Of a DNA stretch of 64,000 nt, positions 45,946 through 55,353 are shown one piece after another. Position 1 is the stretch's first letter; every line of letters begins with the position of its first letter. The position numbers were made by a program, and so were the translations under genes. The stretch lies in contig OX328112.1 in NCBI GenBank assembly GCA_946811185.2, positions 33,863,323-33,927,322 on the forward strand. The letters are read 5' to 3'. The notes beneath the pieces are model-generated. The model ran no database searches, was not told the DNA's origin, and saw only the letters and a list, made by a program, of their open reading frames with translations. Source of the DNA: Hippopus hippopus (Eukaryota > Mollusca > Bivalvia > Cardiida > Cardiidae).

Positions 45946-45998
45946 TGACGTCACAGGATGACGTCGAGATGTGGAAGATGTAAAAACCCACGATGACG
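45946..45998 (+). promoter_or_regulatory. Putative CRE-type promoter element with upstream ATGs
   Basis: A perfect TGACGTCA (45946-45953) is followed by TGACGTCG (45959) and TGACGTAC (45994). CREB/ATF proteins bind TGACGTCA; binding here is inference. Two short upstream ORFs precede the main start: ATG 45958 (12 codons, stop at 45994-45996) and ATG 45969 (4 codons). The start site of transcription is not visible; no TATA box is obvious. Confidence 0.5.
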
Positions 45999-46032
45999 TA
46001 CATGATACAATTGATATGGCTAGCAGTTTTGG
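45993..46032 (+). CDS. Exon 1: signal peptide
   Basis: Encodes MTYMIQLIWLAVL plus the first base of a Gly codon, then donor g|gtaaga. The phase-1 end fits the exon 2 acceptor, and the join regenerates GGA. The uncommon convergence of start, hydrophobic run and phase is the main support for this 40-bp exon. Confidence 0.75.
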
Positions 46033-46429
46033 GTAAGATATTTTGTCAGTATTTTCCAACCGCACGAAAATAACATTGGTTTTTGATCATTTGATCAATA
46101 CCATAGAGTTTTTCTTTTTTAAAGATCTATACGATATTTAATTCCAACATATCGATTTTCTGCTTTATTCCCCCACTTGTCTAATTTATTCTTTCCAGAT
46201 AGCCCTATTTCGCCATCCTGACAGTACTGGTTCGCTACCACTGGAGGCCAAGTACCAGTAGCGGCCATTCTTATGATATTGCTTTTGTGCCTTCATTAGC
46301 ATATCAAAGCTCTCGGTTATGTTGAAAAAAGAAATAATGATATTTCGAATAACAAATAAAAATCAAAATTTTATACAATGTAGGTAAAAATATAAACAAG
46401 TAGAACTACGGATTCTTTATCAGTTCTGA

Positions 46430-46477
<48 letters not shown>

Positions 46478-49400
46478 CCTGTGTTATATCTAAAAGACCA
46501 GCAGTCCATAAAACCGTTTGACAAGTTGAAGAGTATTTTGCATCATCTGCAAGATGAGTTAGATCTATTCCATTCATGTCTTGCAACTTCCTTTTCAATT
46601 GTTCTCTGACAGTTAAAAGAAATTGTTCCAAAGACTTGGATCATTACAGTGACTGAACTTAGCATTGTTATAGATCTGGGGCTTACATTGATTCTCGCAA
46701 AGACTTAAAATTGAATTGGGCCTGAAAACCTCACGTCAAAATACACAAATGATGTTAAATATTTGATCTGGATCTGTTTTCACCAAGTATTTTTAGTTTC
46801 CTTCTTAGTTCATATTCATAATTCTAGATAAAAGGAACACAACTTCTGACTGGATGTTGTAATGCTTTCAAAAATGGAAAATTCTTGAGAACAAGACTAA
46901 TACGGTTCTAATAATGGCTGGTAAATTTAAATAGATCTAGAGATCTGCATAAAAGCTTTATTGCAAAAAAAAAAAATCTAGATCTACATAGATCTATATC
47001 ATTCTCAAATACAGTCACAGCTTTTTCTCTTCCAGGAACTACTGCGCTGACCGCAAAAATAAACAGACAGGAAGCCCCTGGAAATTTATCATCTCATATT
47101 AAGTTAAACGCAAAACTAGGAAAATTTTACAAACATGATCGTTCAAATTTCCTGAAACAACTGGACGACAATGATCGCCCGGTACCAGGCCCCAATATAT
47201 CTACTGGACAATCTTTGGTTCCTAAATCTAGATCTAATCAAGATAGAAAATTAGATCTATTTGATGATGGTAGTACAGATACAAGTGTGAGAGATAAAGG
47301 AGAAAGTGTAGTTCAAAAACCCAAGGATGAGAGAGACGAGTCTGAACATGATAGTCAAGGTGACAAAGCACGTCTGGTCAACAATAGAGCAGAAGTAAGA
47401 CGAGGAAACCTTGGGAATACATATTTTCAACTCCGACAAAAGTATCTAGCCAAACAGTTTTTGAGAAAAGTACTTGCGAAAGTTGAAAACAGTACAAGTC
47501 AAAAAACAAGTGACGCGAGTAAAACAACCGATAAAACGGGGAAAAAAATGTTGCTAAATCGCAAAAAAAGATGGGAAGATTATGATAGGAACTATGACTG
47601 GGAGAATGGCGGTGCTGATTATCATGCCCCGGTAAGTCGATCTTATTTTGTCTTTGTTATATCACAGAGTAGTCTGTTAACCCTTTTCCTGCTAAATAAC
47701 TTAAATGAAATTTCAAACTCCATAGAAAAACCCAAATATTGCTATTTAAAAGTTATGTTTTGGGGAATAACTTCTTATCGAACAGTGTAGATCCAAGATC
47801 AGACTGCACGTTCTGTGCAGTCTGATCTTGATCTACACTGTTCGCAAAAGGTCAGTGAGTCGCGCTTAGCAGCCTATGATCTGGTATAAAGGGGATATAA
47901 TGCATGTACATGATTTGTTATCCCAAGGAAGTCGTCACATAATTATGGATCCATAATCTCAATTTTGTCTAACGACCGCCTGAATCATGAGGTAGAATGA
48001 TCCTTGGACACGAAGAAATTTTACAAATAGCAAAAGGTTTCTGCCCAGGTAAGCCTGCGCGGATTGTGCAGGCTGACCTGGGTCGATACTTTTTGCATAT
48101 GGATTAAAGCCCGTTTTCCTAGAGTATGACTCATAAGCATTTTTAGGAAGTGTTTTTTTGTATAGGGCTGGACAAACGTTTGATGACTGCTGCTAAGTGT
48201 AGGTCCAAGTGTTAGTCGCTGGCAGAAAAATGAATTTTAAACATAGATAAAAAGTTCTATCAGTTTTTACTTTTTACCTTGTTTAAATTTCTTTGTCCTG
48301 CCTCTAGTATCACTTAGACCGACGTTCGTTAAAAGTTTGTCATCTTCACAAAAATGTCCATACTTTTAAATGGTATATGACTTAAATTCAAATGCAATTT
48401 ATTACCAGCATTGTTTATTTTTGTCCGCTACTGGGTCTTTAATATACATTAAATTTGTAGAACTTTTTAACAACCAATGTCAAATAATTAGGTTGAAAGC
48501 CAGTTTTTGGCGACTTGTTAATGTCAAAAACTTGATGGTAGCAACAGAGGTCCGTGCCTTGAATTGCAACGTAAGGGTTTTGCCTTTGGCTGAAAGTCCT
48601 GCTTGGCTCGATTGCAAAGTGCAGGACTCGCAGGTTCCAGGTTCGATTCTCACTGCAAGCAACGGGCCTTTCATAGGAGTGTCTTTAGATATGACACATG
48701 AAAACTTCAGCCTATTACTTGTGAAATCCAGGAAATACATGAATCTGTGGGCTGTCGCCGTGATATGACTGAAAACGGCTAAAAAACACCAATCAGTCAC
48801 TCAATTAGTCTGGATAGAAGGAATCCTTTCTTTTTGTTTTAACACTATAGAAATGCCTGTTGCATACGACCTGAATCAAGACATAATCTCACGAGTATAG
48901 CCTAGACTCTACAGTTCTCTTTTGGTTCTTGGACATACGGAAAATTTACAAAGTGCAAAAAGTTTCGACCCGTGTCAGCTTGCTTGGACTGCGCAGGATG
49001 ACATGGCTCGCTACTTTTCACAGAGCATAGCTCAAATAGATTTATTCTTGCCAAATGATCCTTTGCTTTAACCACCCTGAAGAAGATGGTTAAAAAAAAC
49101 GTAAGAAATGGAGAAACTGCTGATTACGAGTATTTTCTCCTCTTTACAAAATCATTTAAGCGGCATTTAATTCGTCGCCAACTAATAAATACTTTCGATA
49201 TTGAACATTCTGAAAATTTCGCCGTTTGGTAAAGGATTCAACATTCTTTTTAAACCCTCACTTTTACAGGAATCCAATGAGAAGAAAGAAACTAAGCTAG
49301 AGAAATGGGCCAAGAACTGGCAGAAGCACGCCCTGAGATTCATCTTTATTTTCTCTTTTGTCATGATGTTTGTGTGCTGCTGTTGCGCCGGCTGCAAGAA

Positions 49401-50438
49401 GTTTTTCCAGAGACTGTGTGAGATAATTATGATGCACCTGAGAGAGTGGAGAGATTTGTGTCTGAATAGAGATCCAAGTAAGTAACCCCGCCCCCTTCTT
49501 CCTTATTTCTGCATTATACCACAGGCCTTCGAAGCTCCATTGGTCTTGATTGATTGATTGTATAGTGTATAACGCCGTTTGCAACATTATTTCAGTTATA
49601 TCGCGGCGGCCAGTGCACTGAACCATGCTTTCCTGGAGTTTCTTTTACCAGTGCTCCGCACAATATTCTTTCCAAGCCACTGGCTGTCGTCGAAACAATG
49701 GTCAGAGGTGAGAGAGGAATGAATCCTATCGCAATGACTATCATCAATCCTCGGAAAGAAATTGGCCTAGCCGGGAATCGAACCAGCGACCGTCCTGCAC
49801 GCTACTGATTGAGGTAAAGGGGTTTGGCTCCATTGGTCTATCACGGAACGCCGAAATTTGCATTGGTCGATCATCGAACATTGTTTCTATTAATAGCACA
49901 TTGGCGCATCCCATCTGTACGGATAAAGTGGCGATGCACCGATATGCTATCTTTAGTAATGGTGGCCGATGATCGAGCACTGAAAAATTCGGTATTTTTT
50001 GATAGACCAACGAAGTTTCAGAGGCCTACCGTAATACCGGCATTACTTAAAACGGCTTTATGTTTGTGATAATTTGAAGGATTTCTAGATTCGTTTACTT
50101 TAACGCTTTACCACACGACAAAAATGTAATCTTGTCAAAATTGAAGACATTGACCATAGGCCCACATCAGGAGATTGCCATCCTCACAAAATTTTCCATA
50201 CTTTTAAAAGGCATAACTTATAGGAATTGCATTGTAACACAGGCATTTTTTACTTTTGGCCCCTACTGAGACTTTAATAATCTTTCTTTCTGTTGTAGCC
50301 TACCGTATGATGAGAAAACACGCCGATGAATATGGGATTCAGTTAGACTATGAGGAATACAAGAGGATTAAAAATGTATACGACCAGTCTTTAAAGAAAC
50401 ATGGCTACAGTAGTGTCGATTTATCTGGACGGAAATGA
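45993..50438 (+). CDS. Four-exon gene for a predicted type I membrane protein, family not recognised
   Basis: Exons 45993-46032, 47036-47631, 49270-49477 and 50299-50438 join in phases 1, 0 and 1 at GT-AG introns, giving 327 residues and a TGA stop. The chosen start is the first in-frame ATG (45993, A at -3); ATG 46002 would remove three residues. Residues 1-20 form a signal peptide (hydrophobic MIQLIWLAVLG, then TTALTA). The 21-212 ectodomain is polar with sequons at N30, N67 and N165, an acidic/basic stretch around 90-135 and a furin-like RKKR at 189-192. One membrane span runs about 236-251, ending in CCCC (248-251) plus C254, candidate palmitoylation sites. The basic cytoplasmic tail (255-327) has YxxΦ motifs YRMM (283), YKRI (302) and YSSV (318), the kind used for endocytic sorting. 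No enzyme motif or known fold. Function unknown; surface or vesicular receptor-like role is only a guess. Confidence 0.8.
46431..46474. repeat. (CT)n microsatellite in intron 1
   Basis: About 44 bp of nearly pure CT with one CCC interruption. Confidence 0.95.
46830..46930. mobile_element. Foldback relic, related to 1634-1844
   Basis: acacaacttctgactggatg, aaaattcttgagaacaagac and taatggctgg match one arm of the earlier foldback. Its mirror arm is degraded. In intron 1. Confidence 0.5.
47036..47631 (+). CDS. Exon 2: ectodomain
   Basis: Acceptor ctttttctcttccag|ga; donor cccg|gtaagt. Open across 596 bp from the acceptor, with no in-frame ATG before the TTG at 47215, so this is not a start exon. 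Encodes the signal cleavage region, three sequons and RKKR. Reading on past the donor gives a spurious extension to 47790. Confidence 0.85.
47677..47893 (+). mobile_element. Family C element in intron 2
   Basis: Starts TTAACCCTTTTCCTGCTAAA. Near-perfect palindrome agatcagactgcacgttctg/tgcagtctgatct. A close relative at 55133-55353 shares the ending gcgcttagcagcct. Confidence 0.8.
47884..48134. mobile_element. Family D MITE in intron 2
   Basis: Has gatataatgcatg at the left and cctagagtatgactc at the right, with the inner palindrome caggtaagcctgcgcggatt/gcaggctgacctg and the longer middle found in 60121-60377. Confidence 0.75.
48596..48805 (+). mobile_element. SINE-3 in intron 2
   Basis: Head cctgcttggctcgattgcaa, intact B box ggttcgattct, body ataggagtgtctttagatat, tail cagtcactcaatta. 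Confidence 0.8.
48925..49036. mobile_element. Family D partial in intron 2
   Basis: gtgcaaaaagtttcgacccg, then the core gtcagcttgcttggactgcg and cacagagcatagctc. The left end is missing. Confidence 0.65.
49040..49241 (+). mobile_element. Family A MITE at the 3' end of intron 2
   Basis: Right end gccgtttggtaaaggattca stops 28 bp before the exon 3 acceptor. The hairpin is decayed (aaactgctgattacgagtat). It may include the branch-point region. Confidence 0.65.
49270..49477 (+). CDS. Exon 3: membrane span
   Basis: Acceptor cacttttacag|gaatcc; donor ccaa|gtaagt. Encodes a charged stalk (KKETKLEKWAKNWQKHALR), the span FIFIFSFVMMFVCCCC and the start of the basic tail. Begins in phase 0 and ends in phase 1. 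Confidence 0.85.
49549..49830 (-). mobile_element. SINE-1 in intron 3
   Basis: Opposite to the gene. Tail gattgattgattgtatagtg; B box ggttcgattccc present; head box A decayed. Confidence 0.85.
50100..50160 (-). mobile_element. Family A right-arm fragment in intron 3
   Basis: ttaacgctttaccacacgac to aattgaagacattgacc. No hairpin. Confidence 0.6.
50299..50438 (+). CDS. Exon 4: cytoplasmic tail and stop
   Basis: Acceptor ctttctgttgtag|cc. The split Thr codon (A|CC) is restored, followed by 45 residues ending SSVDLSGRK and TGA at 50436-50438. The 3' UTR runs into a family A fragment and then T element 2. An aataaa occurs at about 50767 inside that element, but its use as a poly(A) signal is unproven. 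Confidence 0.85.
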
Positions 50439-50540
50439 GGATAGGTCATGTGACTAGACAATACAGGGTAGACGTATTCACCAGCACAGAAGACATACGT
50501 CAGTTTCGGACATTTTTTCGACGCGAGTCCTGCTTGCGGT

Positions 50541-50667
50541 TTAAGCTTTACGACCGGACGAAATTGTTGACTTGTCCAAAAAATGAAAGTATTTGCAGAC
50601 GACAATTTAGATGTGGGTCAGGTGATGAAATCTATCTTCAATAGGGTAGAAAACATTGTGGGAAAAT
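50541..50667 (-). mobile_element. Family A half, cut by T element 2
   Basis: Right arm to gtagaaaacattgtgggaaa, stopping at the first base of the T element. The other half is not found on the far side. Confidence 0.7.
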
Positions 50668-50670
50668 ATG

Positions 50671-51295
50671 GTGGCATATTTCTTCCACGAGATACAAGAT
50701 AACTGTTGCGATAGCTTACGAGAACTATCGCGATAAAACAATCTTTCCTGGAAATGCTATCTCGATAATAAAAAGCTTCACGATAAAGATATCGCGATAA
50801 TTTTGACTGTAATCACGATTTTCTTTTTTTACGTTCGTGCCCACAACTGACATGAATTCACGGTATCTATAATTAGATACGATAAAGAAGATCTTCGTCT
50901 CCAGCCTTATGAATGCTCCTTTTCCCTTAATGGTTTTAAAGTTGTTCGCAAGAGGCATTTCGAGTCGTCTTTGTGTTTAACAGACTTCAGTTCATTTCAT
51001 GTGTTGTCAAAACTTACCAATTAAGCTACAACTGTAAATAATTCGAATTTCAACTTAACTGCCATCTTGTAAAATCAAAAACTCCTGAGTTCATCCGAAC
51101 GGTGAATTTTCTATTTATAGATATCGAGAAACGAGTAGAACTACGGTATTTTTATCTCGAATGCTAGCTTCGTGCACGAATGAATTACTAAATTTTTTAC
51201 TGATCAATGTAAAATTTTCTAGATAACAAAGTTTATCGTGATATCTTTTTTCAGAAAACATTTTCATTATCTAGCTAAAATTTCCAGGAAACTGA
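50671..51295. mobile_element. T element, second copy, right end lost
   Basis: Begins gtggcatatttcttccacga and follows 28459-29115 in order (ctttcctggaaatgctatct, aactgacatgaattcacggt, gaacggtgaattttctattt). Keeps more intact tatcgcgata motifs than copy 1. The right inverted repeat is absent. Confidence 0.75.
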
Positions 51296-51314
51296 ATGCA
51301 TGGATAGTTTCCAC

Positions 51315-51541
51315 TTAACCAGAAGACAAAATTTAGAACTATCCAAACTGGAAGAATTTGCAGACTACAAACTACAGACTGAATGGAATCAAGTAATGAC
51401 ATCTTTCTTCAAACAGATAGGAAACATTGTGAGAAAAGAAGAAAATACTGGTTAACAGCATTTAGTCCTTTCCCAAGAACGTTTCCAGAAGCTTTATTCT
51501 TTAGTGTCGTTAAATTAAGGGATTGTTTGTTAAAGGGTTAA
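51315..51541 (-). mobile_element. Family A MITE
   Basis: ttaaccagaagacaaaattt left end (CTTTACC lost) and gattgtttgttaaagggtta right end. Hairpin decayed. Confidence 0.75.
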
Positions 51542-51640
51542 CATTTTATCAGTTGAACAATAAGCTGATCAAGATCAGATTGGGTAGAAAAGGAGTGGGT
51601 AGGTCTAGTCTGAGAATAAGACTTATGGTTGATTTTTTTA

Positions 51641-51846
51641 AAGTCTACGGCCCCTAACTCATCGGTAAACATCGACGTTTTCGTAAAGGCTATTTGACCA
51701 ATCTCGGCAGCTTCCTTCTTTTAAGGGGCCATAGACTCACTAAATCATCGGTAAATATCGTGTAAAATCGACGTTTTCGTAAAGACTATTCAGCCAATCT
51801 CGGAAGCTTCCGTCTTTTAATGTGAGAGTTAGGGACCGTAGACCAT
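51641..51846. mobile_element. Unnamed element with internal direct repeat
   Basis: Ends agtctacggcccctaact and, inverted, gtctacggtccctaactctc. Inside, catcggtaaa-n-atcgacgtt and the following ttcgtaaagnctatt, ccaatctcgg and agcttcc segments occur twice, about 110 bp apart. No coding potential. Confidence 0.6.
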
Positions 51847-51910
51847 AAAGGCCGTTTTCAACGTTATTTCAGTCGCATAACGGCAGTCAGTGCACCGAGT
51901 TATCTGTGCC
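51847..51910 (-). mobile_element. SINE tail fragment
   Basis: aaggccgttttcaacgttat and cggcagtcagtgcacc, the SINE-1/SINE-2 3' region only. Confidence 0.55.
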
Positions 51911-52218
51911 ATTTACTTTTTTTTTTACCAAGTATCAGTACCAATCTCGTATAAATTAGAAAATGAATGCGATTCAGATTCTTTTTTGAGGGTTTTGTAG
52001 AGGAAAAAAATATTGTATTCCTATCAGTGAATTACTGGAATTTCGCAGTGAATAACACCACTTGTGATGATAAAATTAATATGGTATAATGACTAGTGAT
52101 GATATAGTTTTAGAATGTTTGCCGGAACTACTTTTTTCCTACATGTATATTGCTCATATTGTATCATTCTTGATAATTATTAGAATAAAAAAGGTGTATC
52201 AGGAATATAAATAGGATA

Positions 52219-52362
52219 GTCAACTGGTTGTGTGTGATATTAAAAATCTATCCCTCGAATGGGGTTTGATGCGTTTAAAAAACTTGTCCTTCTGACTCGT
52301 TTTTTCAACCGCATCACACCACATTTTAGTGACAGATTTTTAATATCACACAACCAGTTGGT
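52219..52362. mobile_element. Inverted-repeat element
   Basis: caactggttgtgtgtgatat + taaaaatct at the left pairs with agatttttaatatcacacaa + ccagttg at the right, enclosing about 85 bp. No coding content. Confidence 0.7.
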
Positions 52363-52418
52363 TATCATCAGTTCTGTTCAGTTTCTCTCTGAGGGTTTGT
52401 AGAGAAAAAAATATAATA

Positions 52419-52677
52419 ATGGTCTGCAACATGCGAAAAGGGACTTTCGGACGTTTGCGTAAAGTGTCGTCTCAGATGAGCCTGCGCAGTCCGTGCAGGC
52501 TAATCCAAGAAGGCACTTTACGTCAACATTAGATTTTGTCCTATATTAGACTTGCGTGAAACAGAAAATCACACACGATCGGAAAGTGTCGTCTCGGATC
52601 AGACTGCGCGGACTGCGCAGGCTGATCCGGGACGACACTTTACGCAGATGTCCCTTTTCGCATGATGCAGGCCAATT
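52419..52677. mobile_element. Family E MITE
   Basis: Terminal inverted repeats ctgcaacatgcgaaaaggga and tcccttttcgcatgatgcag. Two inner palindromes, gatgagcctgcgcagtccgt/gcaggctaatc and ggatcagactgcgcggactg/cgcaggctgatccg, each flanked by aaagtgtcgtct and gacactttacg. Second copy at 53574-53748. Confidence 0.8.
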
Positions 52678-52766
52678 ATATAACCCCTAGATTCCTTAAC
52701 TCTCAAGAGTGTAGCACTTAGACTCGTGTCTCTGTTGAAGGGAAACAACTCGTACTTTACCCTCCA

Positions 52767-52938
52767 TGACTGCATGGTGTTTATAGCCCTTGTCAAAATC
52801 ACTTAAGTTATATATCACAGCTGCCAGTGCACCTATCCATGCTTTCCCGGAGTTTCTTTTACCAGTACTCCGCACTATATTCCTCGCAAGCCACTGGCTG
52901 CTTTCCAGCATAAGCCATCGTGGAAACAATGATCAGCC
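52767..52938 (-). mobile_element. SINE-1, head-truncated
   Basis: From gcatggtgtttatagccctt to ggaaacaatgatcag. The tRNA-like head is replaced by the following family C element. Confidence 0.75.
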
Positions 52939-52943
52939 CAATT

Positions 52944-53125
52944 TTAACCATTGGCTGCTAAGCGCAACTCAAGCACCTTTTGCGGAACGTGCAGTCTGAT
53001 CATGGATCTACACTGTCCGATGAGGACATATCTTTCCCTAAAAAATACCTTTGAAAAAACAAGGTTTGGGTTCTTACTATAGGCTTGAAAGAGTGAAAGC
53101 TCGAAATTGTTCGGTAATGGGTTAA
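52944..53125 (-). mobile_element. Family C element, reversed
   Basis: TTAA at both borders. gctgctaagcgcaact and gtgcagtctgatcatggatc are the mirror of 47677-47893. Half of the palindrome is deleted. Confidence 0.65.
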
Positions 53126-53459
53126 AAGGTATGGTAAACCTTATTTTAGTTAGCTTGCTGTGTTTTGCTTCTACCGTCAACTGTATAATGAATATAACAG
53201 ATATTGAATGTGTAAATATAACAAAAGTTTATATTTGTTTAGCAGTTATATATAAACCGGTATTACCTTAATTAACACATTAATTTTGTAATATCATTTG
53301 AAAATTGGTAATTCTTATATCGGGGTCGCCAGCCACAATAGCTATTGCCAACAGTGCGCACCAACTTCAGAAAATGTAGAAGGTTCACAGTCCCAGGGGC
53401 ATTACCAGGGAATCAAAATCATTATACCGCACTCCTAATGGAGAGCTCCATTTCACACT
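53126..53459. other. Unassigned interval
   Basis: No gene or recognised repeat; ordinary AT-rich sequence. Confidence 0.4.
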
Positions 53460-53573
53460 TTGGGTGCTAAGCGCGACACAGTGCACTTTTTGCGAACAGT
53501 GCAGATCAAGATCAGACTGCACAGACGTGCAGTCTGATCTTACTCTACACTGTCCGAGAAAATGTCAGTAAGT
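53460..53573. mobile_element. Family C element, partial
   Basis: gggtgctaagcgcgac, then the palindrome agatcaagatcagactgcac/gtgcagtctgatctt. Joins directly to a family E fragment. Confidence 0.7.
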
Positions 53574-53748
53574 AGACATTTGCGTCAACTTTAGATTTTG
53601 TCCTACAGTAGACATGCGTGAAACAGAAAATCACACACGATCGGAAAGTGTCGTCACGGATCAGCCTGCGCGGACTGCGCAGGCTGATTCGGGACGACAC
53701 TTTACACAAATGTCCGAATGTCCCATTTCGCGTGTTGTAGGCCATATT
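53574..53748. mobile_element. Family E MITE, left end lost
   Basis: Matches 52500-52677 closely (gtgaaacagaaaatcacaca, ggaaagtgtcgtcacggatc). Core gcctgcgcggactgcgcagg is a perfect palindrome. Ends cccatttcgcgtgttgtagg. Confidence 0.75.
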
Positions 53749-53749
53749 G

Positions 53750-54713
53750 TGTAAGACATTCAGACAAAACAGAATTAAGGTCGCAATATTCTGTGTCTTT
53801 TTTAACTTATTGATAATGTCCATTTTACTCTTTATCTTATTTTTACCGGTGGCCAAAATTTTGGAGTAAACTAAATTGAAAGCACGGTCTCATTGGATAT
53901 CTTTGAATTGTTAGTATCCATTTTAAGCTCGTGGTAAAATTAAAAAAAAAAAAAAAGTGCAGCACCATTTGGACAATTTTGAAGGAAGACCATCCAAGGA
54001 CCCGTTTGAGTAAAGTTTGGAGGAAATTGGATCTATGGCATAGGAAAAGCAATTTAAACGGTATTGGTTAAACCTAATGACATCGCTGCACATTGGATCA
54101 TTGGAGAGGTCATCAGACCTCTCCAATAGTGGTGAGTTTAAAAGGCAGACTGCCACAGAATTTACTGTCTAAATCAATTGTTCTTGCGAAATTGTTCTGA
54201 TACACAGTCTGTTTCGTCATGGTTTTGTAAATAAAGTGAAATCAAAAAACCGAAACAGGAAATAGACGTCGTTTATTTTTATATGACGAATTTTAGAAAA
54301 GAAAGCTTGTTATATTAATTTGCCATGGTTGCAAATGACCTCTCAAATAATTGTAACTTTTCATTAAGCAAATAAAACTAAGCAGAAGAAAAAATAAGAA
54401 GAATTTCGTTAAAAAAGAGAGAGAAGACCGCTGGACAAGATCATGCGACTTGAAAACGCGACAAGAAGGTCAAATGACCGTCATGTAAAGCATAAGAGGT
54501 CTCTACGCGGCGGCTTTTTTACTTGTTTGTTTACATGTACCAAAATGTAATGAAATTAAAAGCCAATAAACTATTTGAAAACATTGATGCTGACCTCTCC
54601 TGGCTTCTTTTGTAAAGAAGCCAACTTGTTTGAACCAGTGACTACTTTTTTGACTTATTTTCATACAACAACAACAACAACAACAGCAGCAACAACAACA
54701 CCATGTAATTAAT
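53750..54713. other. Unassigned, with (CAA)n
   Basis: (CAA)n interrupted by CAG at 54666-54702. The inverted pair gaggtcatcagacctctcca near 54110 is a small hairpin. The tract at about 53938-53957 is poly-A. No gene seen. Confidence 0.45.
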
Positions 54714-55128
54714 AGAACAAATATGCCATTTGAAAACATAGTGGAAAAGGAGAAAGTACTGGTAACTAGCATTTTCTTCTTACGCCAAAACGTTTTCTAC
54801 CCTTTTCAATGACAAAATCCCATTAATACTTGAGCAACGTTTAATTTGTCGTCTGTATATTCTGTCAATATGTATCACCAGCGTCTGTAATTCTGTCGTT
54901 CTGTGGAGGCAGTTAACCCTTTACCAAATAATCCCTGGGGATAGAAGCCTTTTGAAAACATTGTGGGAAAAGGAGAAAATGCTGGTAACCAGCATTTTCT
55001 CTATTTCCCACAATGTTTTTTACCCTGGTGGGAAAAAATTACAATTTTTGAGTTATGTTTATTTTGTCGTCTGCAAATGCTTTCAATTTGGACCAGTCTA
55101 AAGTTTTGTCGTCTGCTGGAAGCTGTTA
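54714..55128 (+). mobile_element. Family A pair
   Basis: 54714-54916 (left end missing) and 54913-55128 share TTAA. The second copy lacks the 'gttttaacgaccctg' segment of the left arm. Confidence 0.75.
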
Positions 55129-55132
55129 ATTA

Positions 55133-55353
55133 TTAAACGGTTTTAACTTCTATCCTGCTGAACGAATGAGATGAAACTTTCAAGCCGATAGTAAAAGACC
55201 CGAATAATGCTATTTCAAATTTATTTTTCGAAGAAAAATATGTCCTTATCGGAAAGTGTAGAACCAAGATCAGACTGCACGTTCTGTGCAGTCTGATCTT
55301 GATCTACACTGTCCGCAAAAGGTCAGATTCGCGCTTAGCAGCCTAAGGGCTAA
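55133..55353 (+). mobile_element. Family C element
   Basis: Near twin of the intron 2 copy: gaaccaagatcagactgcac/gtgcagtctgatcttgatct, then gtccgcaaaaggtcag and gcgcttagcagcctaagggc. Confidence 0.8.

Noticed and set aside
46011..46100. ATG 46015 (ATGGCTAGC frame) as exon 1 start
   Set aside because: It ends in phase 2 at the same donor and, joined to exon 2, reaches a stop within about 65 bp. The frame from 45993/46002 continues open.
46199..46250. Possible extra exon after ttctttccag
   Set aside because: No good donor at a compatible phase; it breaks the frame between exons 1 and 2.
47632..47790. Extension of exon 2 past its donor
   Set aside because: A strong gtaagt donor lies at 47632 and exon 3 joins in phase; the extension runs into a family C element.
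54503..54772. ORF with a poly-Cys run (CCCCCCCCCCC)
   Set aside because: It is the (CAA)n/(CAG) microsatellite read on the minus strand.
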